Shown: positions 26,632 through 37,598, counted from the first letter of the stretch. The stretch is DNA of 64,000 nucleotides from Lachnospiraceae bacterium (GCA_003979345.1 RYVZ01000017.1:7156-71155), one strand, 5' to 3'. The notes: generated from the letters alone by a model not told the origin. A program made the numbers and translations.

Positions 26632-28341
26632 ATGGAAACAAAAAAAAGTGATAGCAGAGTGGGATTTTTTCACTCATTAAAATTTAAGATCATGGTGCTT
26701 GCGGAGGTGTTTGTCATAATTGCGGTCGCAGGATGTATCGTGATCGCACTGCCGAAAAGCTCCGGGCTGATCAGGGAGCAGGCGCGCAGTTCCATGCTAT
26801 CGCTGACGAAGGCGTCTGCAAGAACATTGGAATATGAGATTTCCGATGCGGGAGGAGAGATGCCGGCTGAGATGCTTGCCGGTGTGCTTGCAGATTCAAA
26901 ACTGGATGGTGTCAGCAGTTCGTATTCTTACCTTGTGGCGCGAGACAGCACCATGCTCTATCATCCGACACCGGAAAAGATCGGGCAGCCTGTTGAGAAT
27001 GCGGCTGTCAAACAGATCCTTGCAGAGTTAGACAGGGGGGTCGTGCCTCAGCCGGACGTTATTACATACAATTTTAAGGGTGTTATGAAATATGCGGCGT
27101 TTGTTGTTCTGGACAATCAGTCCATTCTGGTCATGACGGCGGATGAAGACGATGTCCTTCGCGGCGTATCGGAAGTCAGAGTATGGCTGATCGGCAGCGG
27201 CGCGGTCTTAGTTGTGATCGGTATTGTATTGAGTCTGGCGGCAGTCGGATATATGCTGAGGGCGCTTGGTCTGATCACGGGCATTATACGGGATACCAGT
27301 GAGTTTAACTTTACAAAGAACCCGGCGAGTGCCAAAATCGTAAAGAAAAAAGATGAAATCGGTCTGATGGGACGTGCGATCCGTGACATGCGTGCGAACC
27401 TGCGTACGATGGTTGGCGATATTGAAGGCGTGAGCGTACAGATCACGAGTAATGTGAACGAGGTGAAGGCGATCTCCGCCGAGATCAACAGTAAATGCAC
27501 CGATAATTCTGCGACGACACAGCAGCTTGCGGCAGGCATGCAGGAGACGGCAGCGACGACCGAGACCATCAATGGCAACATCGGTCATATGAAAAAAGAG
27601 GCTGAGCAGATCAAAAGTCTTGCCACGGAAGGGGAACGTCTTGCCAGCGAGGTAAAACAGCGCGCAGAGGGCTTGAAACAGACGACGACGGAAGCGACAG
27701 ACAGAACCGCAAAAATGTATCAGAGTATCAGCGAGAAGACGGAACAGGCGATCGAGGGGTCTAAGGCCGTTGAGAAGATTAACGAACTGACGAATGCGAT
27801 CATGGCGATCTCGTCCCAGACGAGCCTGCTTGCACTCAATGCATCCATTGAGGCAGCGAGAGCGGGAGAAGCGGGCAAGGGCTTTGCCGTGGTTGCTACG
27901 GAGATCGGTTCTCTTGCCAGCCAGACGTCTGAGACGGTCGGAAGTATCAATACCATTGTTGCGGATGTGAATCATGCAGTTTCCACGCTGGCAGAGGCCC
28001 TGCGGGATACCGTAGAATTCCTTGATAAAGTCGTATTAAAAGATTATGAGCAGTTTGCGGAGGTCGGAGATCATTATTATACCGATTCCGAGGGATATTC
28101 CTCAGGCATGTCGACGATCGAAGAATCCGTGATCAAGCTGACAGATACGATTGCCGAGATCGCGGGAGCGCTTGACGGCATCAACTCGACTGTCAACGAG
28201 TCTACGATCGGAGTAACCGATATTGCAGATAAAACAACAAATGTTGTGGAACAGACTGTTCAAAATAATGAGCTTGTAGAAAATTGCATTGAGACGGTTG
28301 AAAAGCTGAATGAGATTACGAAAATATTCCGAATTGACTGA
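26632..28341 (+). CDS. Methyl-accepting chemotaxis protein
   Basis: A membrane chemoreceptor of 569 residues. The first membrane segment is at about residues 20-41 ([22 protein letters not shown]), followed by a small extracellular single-Cache-like sensor of ~140 residues ([22 protein letters not shown] is typical), a second segment near 183-207, a HAMP-like region and a long coiled coil. The signalling tip is the canonical [31 protein letters not shown]. It sends signals to a CheA/CheW complex not encoded here. Two GGDEF genes follow in the same direction, hinting at shared control of motility and cyclic di-GMP. ATG 26632 has GGAGG 10 nt upstream. Confidence 0.93.
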   Translation: METKKSDSRVGFFHSLKFKIMVLAEVFVIIAVAGCIVIALPKSSGLIREQARSSMLSLTKASARTLEYEISDAGGEMPAEMLAGVLADSKLDGVSSSYSYLVARDSTMLYHPTPEKIGQPVENAAVKQILAELDRGVVPQPDVITYNFKGVMKYAAFVVLDNQSILVMTADEDDVLRGVSEVRVWLIGSGAVLVVIGIVLSLAAVGYMLRALGLITGIIRDTSEFNFTKNPASAKIVKKKDEIGLMGRAIRDMRANLRTMVGDIEGVSVQITSNVNEVKAISAEINSKCTDNSATTQQLAAGMQETAATTETINGNIGHMKKEAEQIKSLATEGERLASEVKQRAEGLKQTTTEATDRTAKMYQSISEKTEQAIEGSKAVEKINELTNAIMAISSQTSLLALNASIEAARAGEAGKGFAVVATEIGSLASQTSETVGSINTIVADVNHAVSTLAEALRDTVEFLDKVVLKDYEQFAEVGDHYYTDSEGYSSGMSTIEESVIKLTDTIAEIAGALDGINSTVNESTIGVTDIADKTTNVVEQTVQNNELVENCIETVEKLNEITKIFRID

Positions 28342-28405
28342 CTTGCAGTTCAAGTCTAAAGTGGGGAGTTTTACGAGTTTACCGGAATGGAGATAAGAAT
28401 TTACT

Positions 28406-29509
28406 ATGGGTGCAACGATTAAAAATTTTCTGAGGTCGCTCCGCAGAAAAATGAACGGTGACGAAATCATCGAAACGAAAACAAAAATGCGCGTTTTGGT
28501 GGTCATTGTGATGGCAGTGCATCTGCTTTACATGCAGTTGTTTACGATGTGCGCGGTATTTCCGCTTGTCATGTATAATCTCGTCGTACTTTCGCTATAT
28601 ATTCTGCTTCTTCTTGCAGTGAGATCGGAGCAGAGTACACTCGTTTATTCACTCACATTTGTGGAACTGGTGTTCAACGCGATTTTAAGCACGATTATGA
28701 TCGGATGGGACAGCGGGTTTTTCCTCTGTATCATTTGTGTCGTTCCAATCAGCTTTTATCTGGCGTTTTCAGCTATGAAGTCCAAGCAGAGAATACTGCT
28801 GCCGTTGATGATCACGCTGGTTACGTATGTTTTATATGTGCTTTTATACAGATATGCACTGGCGCACAAACCGCTGATTCCGGTCGATGAGGATCACATT
28901 CCTGTTTTGTTTATGGCGAATACGTTCGTTGTTTTTTTCCTGATCGGTGTTGTCTCATTCAATTTTATTATTGAGATGCTGGATTCCACGAATGCATTGC
29001 TCAAAAAAAACGAGAATCTGGGGCATGCAGCGCATGTAGACCCGTTGACGGGACTCTTAAACCGCAGAGGAATGGAGAAGCATCTGGAGGAGGCACTGAA
29101 CATGGCGAAACTGAAAGGTTCCCTGTTCAGTGTCATTATGGGAGATATTGATAATTTTAAGCGGATCAATGATACGTACAGTCATGAATGCGGGGATCGT
29201 GCGCTGATCCATGTTGCAGATATCATGAAAGGTGCGATCCGGGCGGGAGATGTGGTGTGCCGCTGGGGCGGTGAGGAGTTTCTGATCCTTGTGCAGGGAA
29301 ACGGGGATATCGCCCGTATGATCGGCGAACGCATCCGCCAGACGATCGAGAATCATTCTTTTGTGTATAAGGAAGACGAGATCCGTTTTACAATGACTTT
29401 TGGTGTATCCGCATATGTGCCGGGGTTTGCGATGAACACGATCATTAAGCAGGCGGATGATAAGCTTTATGAAGGAAAGACGAGCGGCAAGAATAAGGTA
29501 GTTCTATAG
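28406..29509 (+). CDS. Diguanylate cyclase (GGDEF domain) with membrane sensor
   Basis: The N-terminal ~190 residues contain about six membrane segments. The C-terminal GGDEF domain begins HVDPLTGLLNRRGMEKHL, has the Mg-binding IMGDIDNFKRINDTYSH and the active-site loop RWGGEEF, a catalytically competent GGEEF. It should make cyclic di-GMP from two GTP. No clear RxxD inhibitory site is visible before GGEEF. It is encoded between a chemoreceptor and a degenerate GGDEF protein, with 64 and 29 bp gaps. Confidence 0.93.
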   Translation: MGATIKNFLRSLRRKMNGDEIIETKTKMRVLVVIVMAVHLLYMQLFTMCAVFPLVMYNLVVLSLYILLLLAVRSEQSTLVYSLTFVELVFNAILSTIMIGWDSGFFLCIICVVPISFYLAFSAMKSKQRILLPLMITLVTYVLYVLLYRYALAHKPLIPVDEDHIPVLFMANTFVVFFLIGVVSFNFIIEMLDSTNALLKKNENLGHAAHVDPLTGLLNRRGMEKHLEEALNMAKLKGSLFSVIMGDIDNFKRINDTYSHECGDRALIHVADIMKGAIRAGDVVCRWGGEEFLILVQGNGDIARMIGERIRQTIENHSFVYKEDEIRFTMTFGVSAYVPGFAMNTIIKQADDKLYEGKTSGKNKVVL

Positions 29510-29538
29510 TAGATATCACACAAAGTTCAGGAGGCGTT

Positions 29539-30483
29539 GTGCGGAATATGGAATATCACAATCTTTCTTTTGACAAAAGAATCAGTGAAAATATCAAAAA
29601 TTACAGCTTACACAAGCTTTATGATCTGGAACGGATAAAGGAGTATCTGGCGCGCCTCTCGGCACTATGCGGTGCTGAATATCTTTTGACGGACCGGCAT
29701 GGCGCCATTGCAGTGCGTTCGGAGGGATTTAGAGGGGAAGTTCCCGATGTTGCAGCATGTCCCGGAATGAAGATCCGTGTAGCGGATCGTACCATAGCAC
29801 ATCTGTATGTGCAGGCGCAGGATGGTGCGCATCATGCAAAGGAGCAGACAGAGCAGCTTTTTGAGATGACCGCATCCCTCTTTTCGGCATATGGGCAGGA
29901 ATGTTATCTGCATAAAGAGTTGGATGAATACAGCAATGAGTTGGAGCGCCGGCTCGAAAAAGAGAAATACCTCGTCACACACGGCGACGAAGAGGATGTT
30001 CTAACGGGGACGCTTAACAGATCCTATTTTGATAACCGCAGACAGACCATTGACCGTTCCGAGGTCGTGCCGGTGGCGGAAATCTGTATCAATATCAATG
30101 ACTGGAAATACGCGTATGACCATTTTGGCAATGAAGAGAGCGACAGACTGATCCGTGTGATCGCCGAAATGATCAGGCGCAATGCAAAAGAAGAATATGT
30201 GATCGGCAGAACGGATGGGGATGTGTTTACGGTACTGATTCCTATGGCAGAGCCGGGAGAGGCGAAAGATTACTGCGAACGGATATCAAAAGAATGTATG
30301 GAGTACGAGGATGCCAAGCTTTCTCCGTCAGTCGCATATGGGATCGTGACGAAGTACAATGTGGAGCAGAAGCTTGATGAGCTTTATTCCGACGCCGAAT
30401 ATGAGATGTTTGACTTGAAATATCAGATCAAGAATGCCCCGGGTTATCAGGAACGCTTACGGCGTGCTTTAGACGGGCAATAA
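29539..30483 (+). CDS. Degenerate GGDEF-domain protein
   Basis: The N-terminal ~130 residues resemble a small sensor (AEYLLTDRHGAIAVRSEGF), followed by a coiled coil (ELDEYSNELERRLEKEKYLVTHG) and a GGDEF-like domain starting DVLTGTLNRSYFDNRR. The active-site loop reads GRTDGDVFTVLI in place of GGDEF, and NINDWKYAYDHFG keeps only part of the metal site, so cyclase activity is unlikely. It may bind GTP or cyclic di-GMP or pair with the active cyclase just upstream. GTG 29539 or ATG 29548 may start it; AGGAGG is at 29529-29534. Confidence 0.85.
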   Translation: MRNMEYHNLSFDKRISENIKNYSLHKLYDLERIKEYLARLSALCGAEYLLTDRHGAIAVRSEGFRGEVPDVAACPGMKIRVADRTIAHLYVQAQDGAHHAKEQTEQLFEMTASLFSAYGQECYLHKELDEYSNELERRLEKEKYLVTHGDEEDVLTGTLNRSYFDNRRQTIDRSEVVPVAEICININDWKYAYDHFGNEESDRLIRVIAEMIRRNAKEEYVIGRTDGDVFTVLIPMAEPGEAKDYCERISKECMEYEDAKLSPSVAYGIVTKYNVEQKLDELYSDAEYEMFDLKYQIKNAPGYQERLRRALDGQ

Positions 30484-30549
30484 AATAACGCAGACAAACG
30501 GGAGAGAGGGCTTAGGAAACGATCATCGGATCAGTATTTCCTTAGAAAG

Positions 30550-30601
30550 ATACGGCTTCAGAAGCAGACGTGTTGCGCGCGCTTTGAAGCTGTATTTTTT
30601 T
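30550..30601 (+). terminator. Terminator of the chemoreceptor/GGDEF genes
   Basis: ATACGGCTTCA (30550-30560) pairs with TGAAGCTGTAT (30585-30595) with one G-U pair, followed by T7. The loop is long. Confidence 0.75.
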
Positions 30602-30728
30602 GTCCCGGCTTCTATTTATAAAGAAAGTATGAAATATACTTTTTATGGAAAAAATAAGAAAACAAGAAAAAACAAAAGAAAACAAGAGAAAATAAGAGCA
30701 TATAGTGTGCTATTTGCTATTTTAGCGC

Positions 30729-30795
30729 TTGCAAACACAATGTAAAAAACATATTATAAGCATTAGTTTTAGCACTCAAATGCAAAGAGTGCTAA
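30729..30795 (+). promoter_or_regulatory. groESL promoter with a perfect CIRCE operator
   Basis: TTGCAA (30729-30734) and TATTAT (30752-30757) are 17 bp apart. TTAGCACTC (30769-30777), 9 bp, GAGTGCTAA (30787-30795) is a perfect CIRCE element just after the transcription start region, so HrcA should repress groESL. The ~100 bp upstream (30640-30710) is A-rich, which could act as an UP element. Confidence 0.93.
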
Positions 30796-30829
30796 CAAAT
30801 AAAATCATTCGACATAAGGAGGCTTTATC

Positions 30830-31117
30830 ATGAAATTAGTACCGTTGGGCGACAGAGTCGTACTGAAGCAGTTGGTTGCAGAAGAGACAACAAAGTCCGG
30901 TATCGTGCTGCCGGGCCAGAATAAGGAAAAGCCGCAGCAGGCGGAAGTTCTCGCAGTCGGACCGGGAGGAATGGTTGACGGCAAAGAAGTGAAGATGGAA
31001 GTCAAGGTTGGCGATCAGGTCATTTATTCCAAGTATTCCGGAACAGAGGTCAAGATCGAGGACGACGAGTACATCATTGTAAAGCAGAGCGATATTCTTG
31101 CAGTGATCGAGGCGTAA
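30830..31117 (+). CDS. groES: Co-chaperonin GroES
   Basis: The 94-residue protein is typical GroES: LVPLGDRVVLKQLVAEETTKSGIVLPG with the mobile loop, then VGPGGMVDGK, VKVGDQVIYSKYSGTEVKIEDDEYIIVKQSDILAVIE. It caps GroEL rings during folding of client proteins in the cytosol. AAGGAGG lies 9 nt before the start. It is the first gene after the CIRCE-controlled promoter, and groEL follows after an unusually long 203-bp gap. Confidence 0.98.
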   Translation: MKLVPLGDRVVLKQLVAEETTKSGIVLPGQNKEKPQQAEVLAVGPGGMVDGKEVKMEVKVGDQVIYSKYSGTEVKIEDDEYIIVKQSDILAVIEA

Positions 31118-31251
31118 ACGGTCCGGAAGCATGTGTACGCAGGCAGTCTGGAGATGCGATTGAGGCGAAAGAGCCTGGGAAGCATCATCCATGCATAAAT
31201 GGCTTGGTAATCAGCGGCAGGGCAATGACAGAACGGTCAGACTTAAAATAG

Positions 31252-32946
<1,695 letters not shown>

Positions 32947-33193
32947 GATAAGTCCGGCTATTGAAGCAGCCAGTCTTATGCAGAAACAGGCATAGACTGG
33001 CTGTTTTTGTCTTAACTTCTGCATCATCCGCCGTTGTCACTGGAGATACGAACGTTGATGACGTATGTAGAAAAATCGAAGCCATGAGCGTCTGATCATT
33101 CTTTGTATAAAAAGGAGTGGATCGGATGTCCTGCCGTTCTTTTTTTGTCCAATATAGACAAAATCAAAAAACTCTTTTTGGTGATTATAGAAA
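32947..33193 (+). other. groEL terminator and short intergenic sequence
   Basis: The stretch starts with the groEL terminator and ends at the promoter of the next operon. Around 33012-33095 a frame without start codon reads TSASSAVVTGDTNVDDVC-RKIEAMSV and stops; it might be a gene remnant but is too short to assign. Confidence 0.35.
32967..33008 (+). terminator. Rho-independent terminator of groESL
   Basis: CAGCCAGTCTTATGC pairs with GGCATAGACTGGCTG with one bulge, followed by T5. Confidence 0.88.
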
Positions 33194-33291
33194 TTGATGT
33201 GTGTCAGCAATGGTGTTATAATGTGCTTAACTGGTTAAGCAAACGATGGCATCATATTTTTTTACCCATGTGCTTAACTGGTTAAGCAAAC
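33194..33291 (+). promoter_or_regulatory. Promoter with twin LacI-type operators
   Basis: TTGATG (33194-33199) and TATAAT (33217-33222) are 17 bp apart. The palindrome TGCTTAACTGGTTAAGCA occurs twice, at 33224-33241 and 33271-33288, each within an identical 24-bp block, 47 bp apart centre to centre. The first overlaps the transcription start. The design fits repression by a LacI/GalR-family protein, and such a gene lies directly downstream on the opposite strand. Confidence 0.9.
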
Positions 33292-33357
33292 AGAAAACGG
33301 GAGGAAAATGTATGCAGTCCGTCACAGGCGGCTGCGGGATGCAGGAGGGAAAAGACG

Positions 33358-34554
33358 ATGAAAAAACGAAACATGAAATGGAAGGCAGCTGCACTTTTGA
33401 CCTGTCTCTTTGTTCTGGCAGGATGCGGAAAAGATGCCGAAAAAACGGACGGCGCGCAGAATGATGTGGGAAATACCCAGAATGAGCAGGATACGCAGCA
33501 GGGAAATCAGGACACAGATCAAAATGACGGGCAGGACGGTGAGACGGGGACATTTACCGTGACGTTCTATGACAACGACGGCACGACCGTGTTATCGACG
33601 CAGGACGTGGCAAGCGGGGAGACGGCGGAGGAATATACACCGGAGAAGGACGGTCAGCTTTTTATGGGATGGTTTGGAACCCCTTCTCACACGCATGAGT
33701 TTGATTTTTCAACGCCGATCACGGCGGATACCAGCGTATTTGCGGGATTTATGGAAAATGTCGAAGATACGAGAACCTTTGCAATCGTGGGAAGCGGTAC
33801 GAGCCCGCTGATGGCGTCGTCAAGCTGGGGAAAAGTCATTAACGACGAGCATTATATGACCAAGAGCGAGGACGGGAATGTCTACACGATCACGCTTGAC
33901 TTATGTGAGGGCGACGAATTCCAGTTTGCGATCGATACTTCATGGTGCAATCAGAGAGGCGGCGGTTATCTGACCACGACCGAGCTTGACGGTACAGCCT
34001 ATTTCACCGTATCGGGCGGACTTTCCGACAGCACGTTAAAGTCTAATATCAAATGTGCAGTATCGGGAAATTATACATTTACACTGTATACGTATCCGGG
34101 TGCGGATGTCTATGACACCGAGGCAAGCACTTATTCCGAGGAAACAAAAGAAAATTACAATTCCAACCCTTACGACCGTATCGAGTGGACTTATAACGGT
34201 GAGATGGCAGGTGAGATTCAGGAGTCCGTGACGACTTACTACATCAAGGGTGCCGTGATCACGAACTGGGAAGACCGCTATGACGAAATGTATGAATTCA
34301 AAGAAGAAAACGGGATCCACACGCTGACGATCGACTTAGAAGAGGGGGATGAGTTCCTGCTCACAACGCTTGTCACGGTCGGCGATACTTCCGGTGTCGG
34401 AAATGAGTATGTACGATACACGAATATCACGGATGAAGCGTCGCTTGCGCTTGTAGACAGTACGGCAAATGCGAATATCATCGTGAAGCAGTCGGGTTCC
34501 TATACCCTGACTTACGATCCGGCGTCTACGGTACTGACCGTTGTGCTGAACTAA
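33358..34554 (+). CDS. Surface lipoprotein with B-repeat and SusE/F-like modules
   Basis: A lipoprotein signal peptide ends at Cys22 (LFVLAGC), followed by an Asn/Gln/Asp-rich spacer. Residues ~65-110 form a Listeria-Bacteroides type B-repeat (TVTFYDNDGTTVLSTQDV ... QLFMGWFG). Two later modules (about 135-250 and 285-398) share the pattern of a short Trp-containing loop, an acidic strand and E/D-GDEF followed by a beta strand (SEDGNVYTITLDLCEGDEFQF and ENGIHTLTIDLEEGDEFLL), resembling the starch-binding modules of SusE/SusF. It probably binds alpha-glucan at the cell surface and starts the glucan locus. It is controlled by two operators before it. Confidence 0.82.
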   Translation: MKKRNMKWKAAALLTCLFVLAGCGKDAEKTDGAQNDVGNTQNEQDTQQGNQDTDQNDGQDGETGTFTVTFYDNDGTTVLSTQDVASGETAEEYTPEKDGQLFMGWFGTPSHTHEFDFSTPITADTSVFAGFMENVEDTRTFAIVGSGTSPLMASSSWGKVINDEHYMTKSEDGNVYTITLDLCEGDEFQFAIDTSWCNQRGGGYLTTTELDGTAYFTVSGGLSDSTLKSNIKCAVSGNYTFTLYTYPGADVYDTEASTYSEETKENYNSNPYDRIEWTYNGEMAGEIQESVTTYYIKGAVITNWEDRYDEMYEFKEENGIHTLTIDLEEGDEFLLTTLVTVGDTSGVGNEYVRYTNITDEASLALVDSTANANIIVKQSGSYTLTYDPASTVLTVVLN

Positions 34555-34690
34555 GAAAGCGCTGATTAAATCGAATCACCGTTTCCTCAGTGTTGCAGCG
34601 GATGCAAAAGAGTCTGCGCATCGCACAAACTCTTTCGAAGGATCAGCAGGCGGAGGATTGTTCCGGGATGAGAAGCCTTCCAAATGTTCC

Positions 34691-34776
34691 AAAAGGACTT
34701 CCGCCTTCGGCAGAAGCCAAAAGGACTTCCGCCTTCGGCAGAAGCCAAAAGGACTTCCGCCTTCGGCGGAAGTCCT
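34691..34776. terminator. Tandem terminator array built from 28-bp repeats
   Basis: Three tandem units (34691-34718, 34719-34746, 34747-34776) begin AAAAGGACTTCCGCCTTCGG. The last forms a perfect 12-bp hairpin, AGGACTTCCGCC-TTC-GGCGGAAGTCCT; the other two form the same hairpin less perfectly. On the minus strand each hairpin is followed by T4, giving three terminators in series after the LacI-type gene, whose stop codon lies in the hairpin. The lipoprotein gene converges from the other side. Confidence 0.85.
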
Positions 34777-35563
34777 ATACAAATACAACATGGTCGCGGT
34801 CCGGAACACGGTTTAAGGCGAGCTCCATACAGGAATATAATTGTTCCATTTTTAAGTGAAGATCGCAGGGCAGGCAAAATGCCGCGCTTCCGGTCAGGGA
34901 GCGGAGGCTCGCCTGATGATAACAGAGATTGCCGTCCGGCAGCGCCATTTCATCCGCAGCGAAGCAGACATGCGGAAACGTGTCGAGGACCAGAGTGCGG
35001 ATCGCACGGTTATTTGGCTCAAGACAGATGTAAGTATAGTTGTCTGTGCCAAAATGCGCATCAGCCTGAGCTTTCAGAAGCTGATAATCCGTGCAGATCT
35101 GGAAAAAGATCTGAAACGGCGTATCTGTCAGAAGATCTAATCCGATCAGGGGGATGAAATTTTTGTCGCCGATCTCACTGAAGAAATCAGCGGTATCATC
35201 AAAGCATATAATGGCGTCGGCATAATCGATCTTAACGCGTTCTTCATGATTCACGATCAAAAGATGATATTCATGTTCTTTTAATACATCGCTGAGCGCC
35301 TCGATCATGGAGAGCTGTTCGCACCGCTTATAGAGAAGTTCTTCGCGGCGCAGATATAGTGCGACATGGAACGTTTTATTTGTCGCAAGCGATTTTGCAG
35401 AAGGGTTCGGGCTGTAACCGAGAAGATTCACAATCTGGAGGACTTTTTTCTTTGTTTCCTCACTGATGCGCTGATCTTCACGGTTGTTGATTACATAGGA
35501 TACGGTAGCCGCTGATACGCCTGCCATTTTTGCAATGTCTCGAATGGTATATTTTGTATGCAT
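34775..35563 (-). CDS. LacI/GalR-family transcriptional regulator (short form)
   Basis: The N-terminal helix-turn-helix and hinge are canonical (YTIRDIAKMAGVSAATVSYVINN, then LGYSPNPSAKSLATNKT). The remaining ~200 residues should be a periplasmic-binding-like effector domain, but the protein has only 262 residues where the family has about 330, and the usual repeated R-x-P-x-D and GYD-like motifs are weak. It may lack part of the effector domain. It is the best candidate for binding the palindromes at 33224 and 33271. No Shine-Dalgarno sequence precedes the ATG; see its promoter. Confidence 0.88.
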   Translation of the reverse strand: MHTKYTIRDIAKMAGVSAATVSYVINNREDQRISEETKKKVLQIVNLLGYSPNPSAKSLATNKTFHVALYLRREELLYKRCEQLSMIEALSDVLKEHEYHLLIVNHEERVKIDYADAIICFDDTADFFSEIGDKNFIPLIGLDLLTDTPFQIFFQICTDYQLLKAQADAHFGTDNYTYICLEPNNRAIRTLVLDTFPHVCFAADEMALPDGNLCYHQASLRSLTGSAAFCLPCDLHLKMEQLYSCMELALNRVPDRDHVVFV

Positions 35564-35569
35564 AGTTTC

Positions 35570-35598
35570 ATTATGTACTGCAAAAGAATTTTTGTCAA
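35570..35598 (-). promoter_or_regulatory. Promoter abutting the LacI-type start codon (leaderless)
   Basis: On the minus strand TTGACA (35598-35593) and CATAAT (35575-35570) are 17 bp apart. The ATG begins 7 nt after the -10 box, so the transcript should start at or within one or two bases of the start codon. No ribosome binding site is present. Confidence 0.75.
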
Positions 35599-35681
35599 TT
35601 TTAATATCAAAGAAGTTTTCATGATAATGCTGTCAGGGGCGTTTTGCGGCTGCCCAAGTAAGTTTACGAAGAGAGAGGAGC

Positions 35682-37496
35682 ATGGCCATCGACATGAATG
35701 AGCAGGCAATCTTACATATTACGGAGTCCGGCTATTGTTATGCCAGGAGCGGGCATTGCCTTGTGCTGAGACTGCGCGTGGACAGGCGGGATATGATCGA
35801 CCGTGTGGAGGTCATATACGAATGTAAATATCGGTATCAGGAGAATCAGAAACATCTTTTCATGGAAAAAAAATATGAGGACAGATTGTTTGCTTATTAC
35901 GAATGCGAGATCATGCTGTCCGACTTAAGGACCGCTTATGTGTTCCGCATCTGGCAGAAAGAGGATGCATGGTACTTTTCTGAGGACGGTCTGACAAAGG
36001 AATATGATTTTTCACTCGGCTATTTTAATTTCTTCCAGCTTCCCTACATCAATAAAGCCGACCTGCACAGGGAAGTGGAATGGATGCGGCAGGCAGTTTT
36101 TTATCAGGTATTTGTGGATCGCTTTTACAGGGGACTTGAGGAGAAAGACGAAAGTTATATCAATCTTCCGTGGGGAGGAAAGCCGCTGCCGAAAAGCTTT
36201 GCCGGCGGTGACATATTGGGAATCACGCAGAAGCTTTCCTATATCAAAGAACTTGGAGCGAATGCGCTGTACTTAACTCCGGTGTTTACCTCTATCTCCA
36301 ATCACAAATATGATATCTCTGATTACTATACGGTAGACCGGCAGTTTGGGTCGAACATGGACTTAAAAGAGCTTGTCAGACAGGCGCATGCATGCGGCAT
36401 GCGGATCGTCTTGGATGCAGTGTTTAATCATTGCAGCGACCGGCTTAAGCAGTTTCAGGACGTCCTGCAAAAAGGAAAAGCGTCGGCCTATTATGACTGG
36501 TTCCTGATAGACGGTGAAAAACCCGATCAGGAACAGATGAATTATGAAGTGTTTTCTTTTTGTAATTACATGCCGAAACTCAATACTTCCAATCCGGAGG
36601 TTCAGGAATTTTTAGCGGATATTGCGGTTTACTGGATCAAAGAATATGATATAGACGGATGGAGACTGGATGTGTCCGACGAGGTATCCCACGATTTCTG
36701 GCGGTTGTTTCGAAAGCGCGTGAAGGCAGCAAAGCCGGATTGCATCATCATTGGTGAGAACTGGCACAATGCTAATTCTTTTTTGCACGGGGATCAGTAC
36801 GACAGCATTATGAATTATGCGTTTACCAAGGCGTGTATGGATTACTACGCATTCGGTGCGTTTGATGCGAAGCAGTACGCATGGAAGCTGAACGAATTGC
36901 TCATGCGTAATACCGGTACCGTGAACCGCATGATGCTGAACCTTTTGGATACGCATGATACGGACCGTTTTTACTCGCTTGTCGGGAAAAATAAGGACCG
37001 GCTCTTATCCGCTCTTGCAGTCCTTTGCATGTTTGAAGGCGTGCCGTGCATTTATTACGGAACTGAGATTCCGACAGAGGGCGGATACGATCCCGATAAT
37101 CGCAGATGCTTTGACTGGGATGAGAGTCATTGGGACTATGATCTGAGGCAGCAGCTCAAAAAACTGCTGGCGCTCCGTAAACAGGAGAGTATCCAGTGCG
37201 GGGAGATCCGCGCGGAGGAAGAAGGCGGATTATTCCGGTTAAGAAGATTTCCGGCAGTTGGAAATCATGGGATGAACGAAAGCAGCGGTTGCGGGGATCA
37301 TGATAGGGACAGCCGGATGGACGGCGGCGCGCAGGAATGGGTTCTGTACGCGAATGAATCCGGTGCGGCACTTCCTGTTACGGTGCAGGGCGAAGTGTAT
37401 GCGCAGAACCGTTTCGATGATGGTATGCTTGAGTCGGACGGATATGTCATCATAAGAAAGAGTGTCGGACAGGATGTCAGGAAAGCACAGACTTAA
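35682..37496 (+). CDS. GH13 neopullulanase/cyclomaltodextrinase-like enzyme
   Basis: A cytosolic enzyme without signal peptide that hydrolyses maltodextrins. Residues ~1-120 form an N-terminal beta domain like CBM34. The (beta/alpha)8 barrel starts at about residue 137 (VFYQVFVDRFY) and contains the four GH13 regions: DAVFNH, GWRLDVSDEV (nucleophile Asp), IIGENWHN (acid/base Glu) and LLDTHDTDR (transition-state Asp). MPKLNTSNPEV is typical of neopullulanases. A hydrophilic insertion (NHGMNESSGCGDHDRDSRMDGG) interrupts the C-terminal domain. The ATG at 35682 sits directly after AGGAG; ATG 35694 is an alternative. It probably acts on glucans imported by the downstream transporter. Confidence 0.93.
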   Translation: MAIDMNEQAILHITESGYCYARSGHCLVLRLRVDRRDMIDRVEVIYECKYRYQENQKHLFMEKKYEDRLFAYYECEIMLSDLRTAYVFRIWQKEDAWYFSEDGLTKEYDFSLGYFNFFQLPYINKADLHREVEWMRQAVFYQVFVDRFYRGLEEKDESYINLPWGGKPLPKSFAGGDILGITQKLSYIKELGANALYLTPVFTSISNHKYDISDYYTVDRQFGSNMDLKELVRQAHACGMRIVLDAVFNHCSDRLKQFQDVLQKGKASAYYDWFLIDGEKPDQEQMNYEVFSFCNYMPKLNTSNPEVQEFLADIAVYWIKEYDIDGWRLDVSDEVSHDFWRLFRKRVKAAKPDCIIIGENWHNANSFLHGDQYDSIMNYAFTKACMDYYAFGAFDAKQYAWKLNELLMRNTGTVNRMMLNLLDTHDTDRFYSLVGKNKDRLLSALAVLCMFEGVPCIYYGTEIPTEGGYDPDNRRCFDWDESHWDYDLRQQLKKLLALRKQESIQCGEIRAEEEGGLFRLRRFPAVGNHGMNESSGCGDHDRDSRMDGGAQEWVLYANESGAALPVTVQGEVYAQNRFDDGMLESDGYVIIRKSVGQDVRKAQT

Positions 37497-37598
37497 ACAT
37501 GGTATGTAACGGCATCACAGGATGATCTGCAGTAACATGGACAACAGGAAAGATGATGGATAACGAGCATTTTGATTAGGCAGGAGGGACGAAATCAT

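Noticed and set aside
33012..33095. Frame reading TGDTNVDDVC and RKIEAMSV after groEL
   Set aside because: No start codon and too short to assign; may be chance or a remnant.
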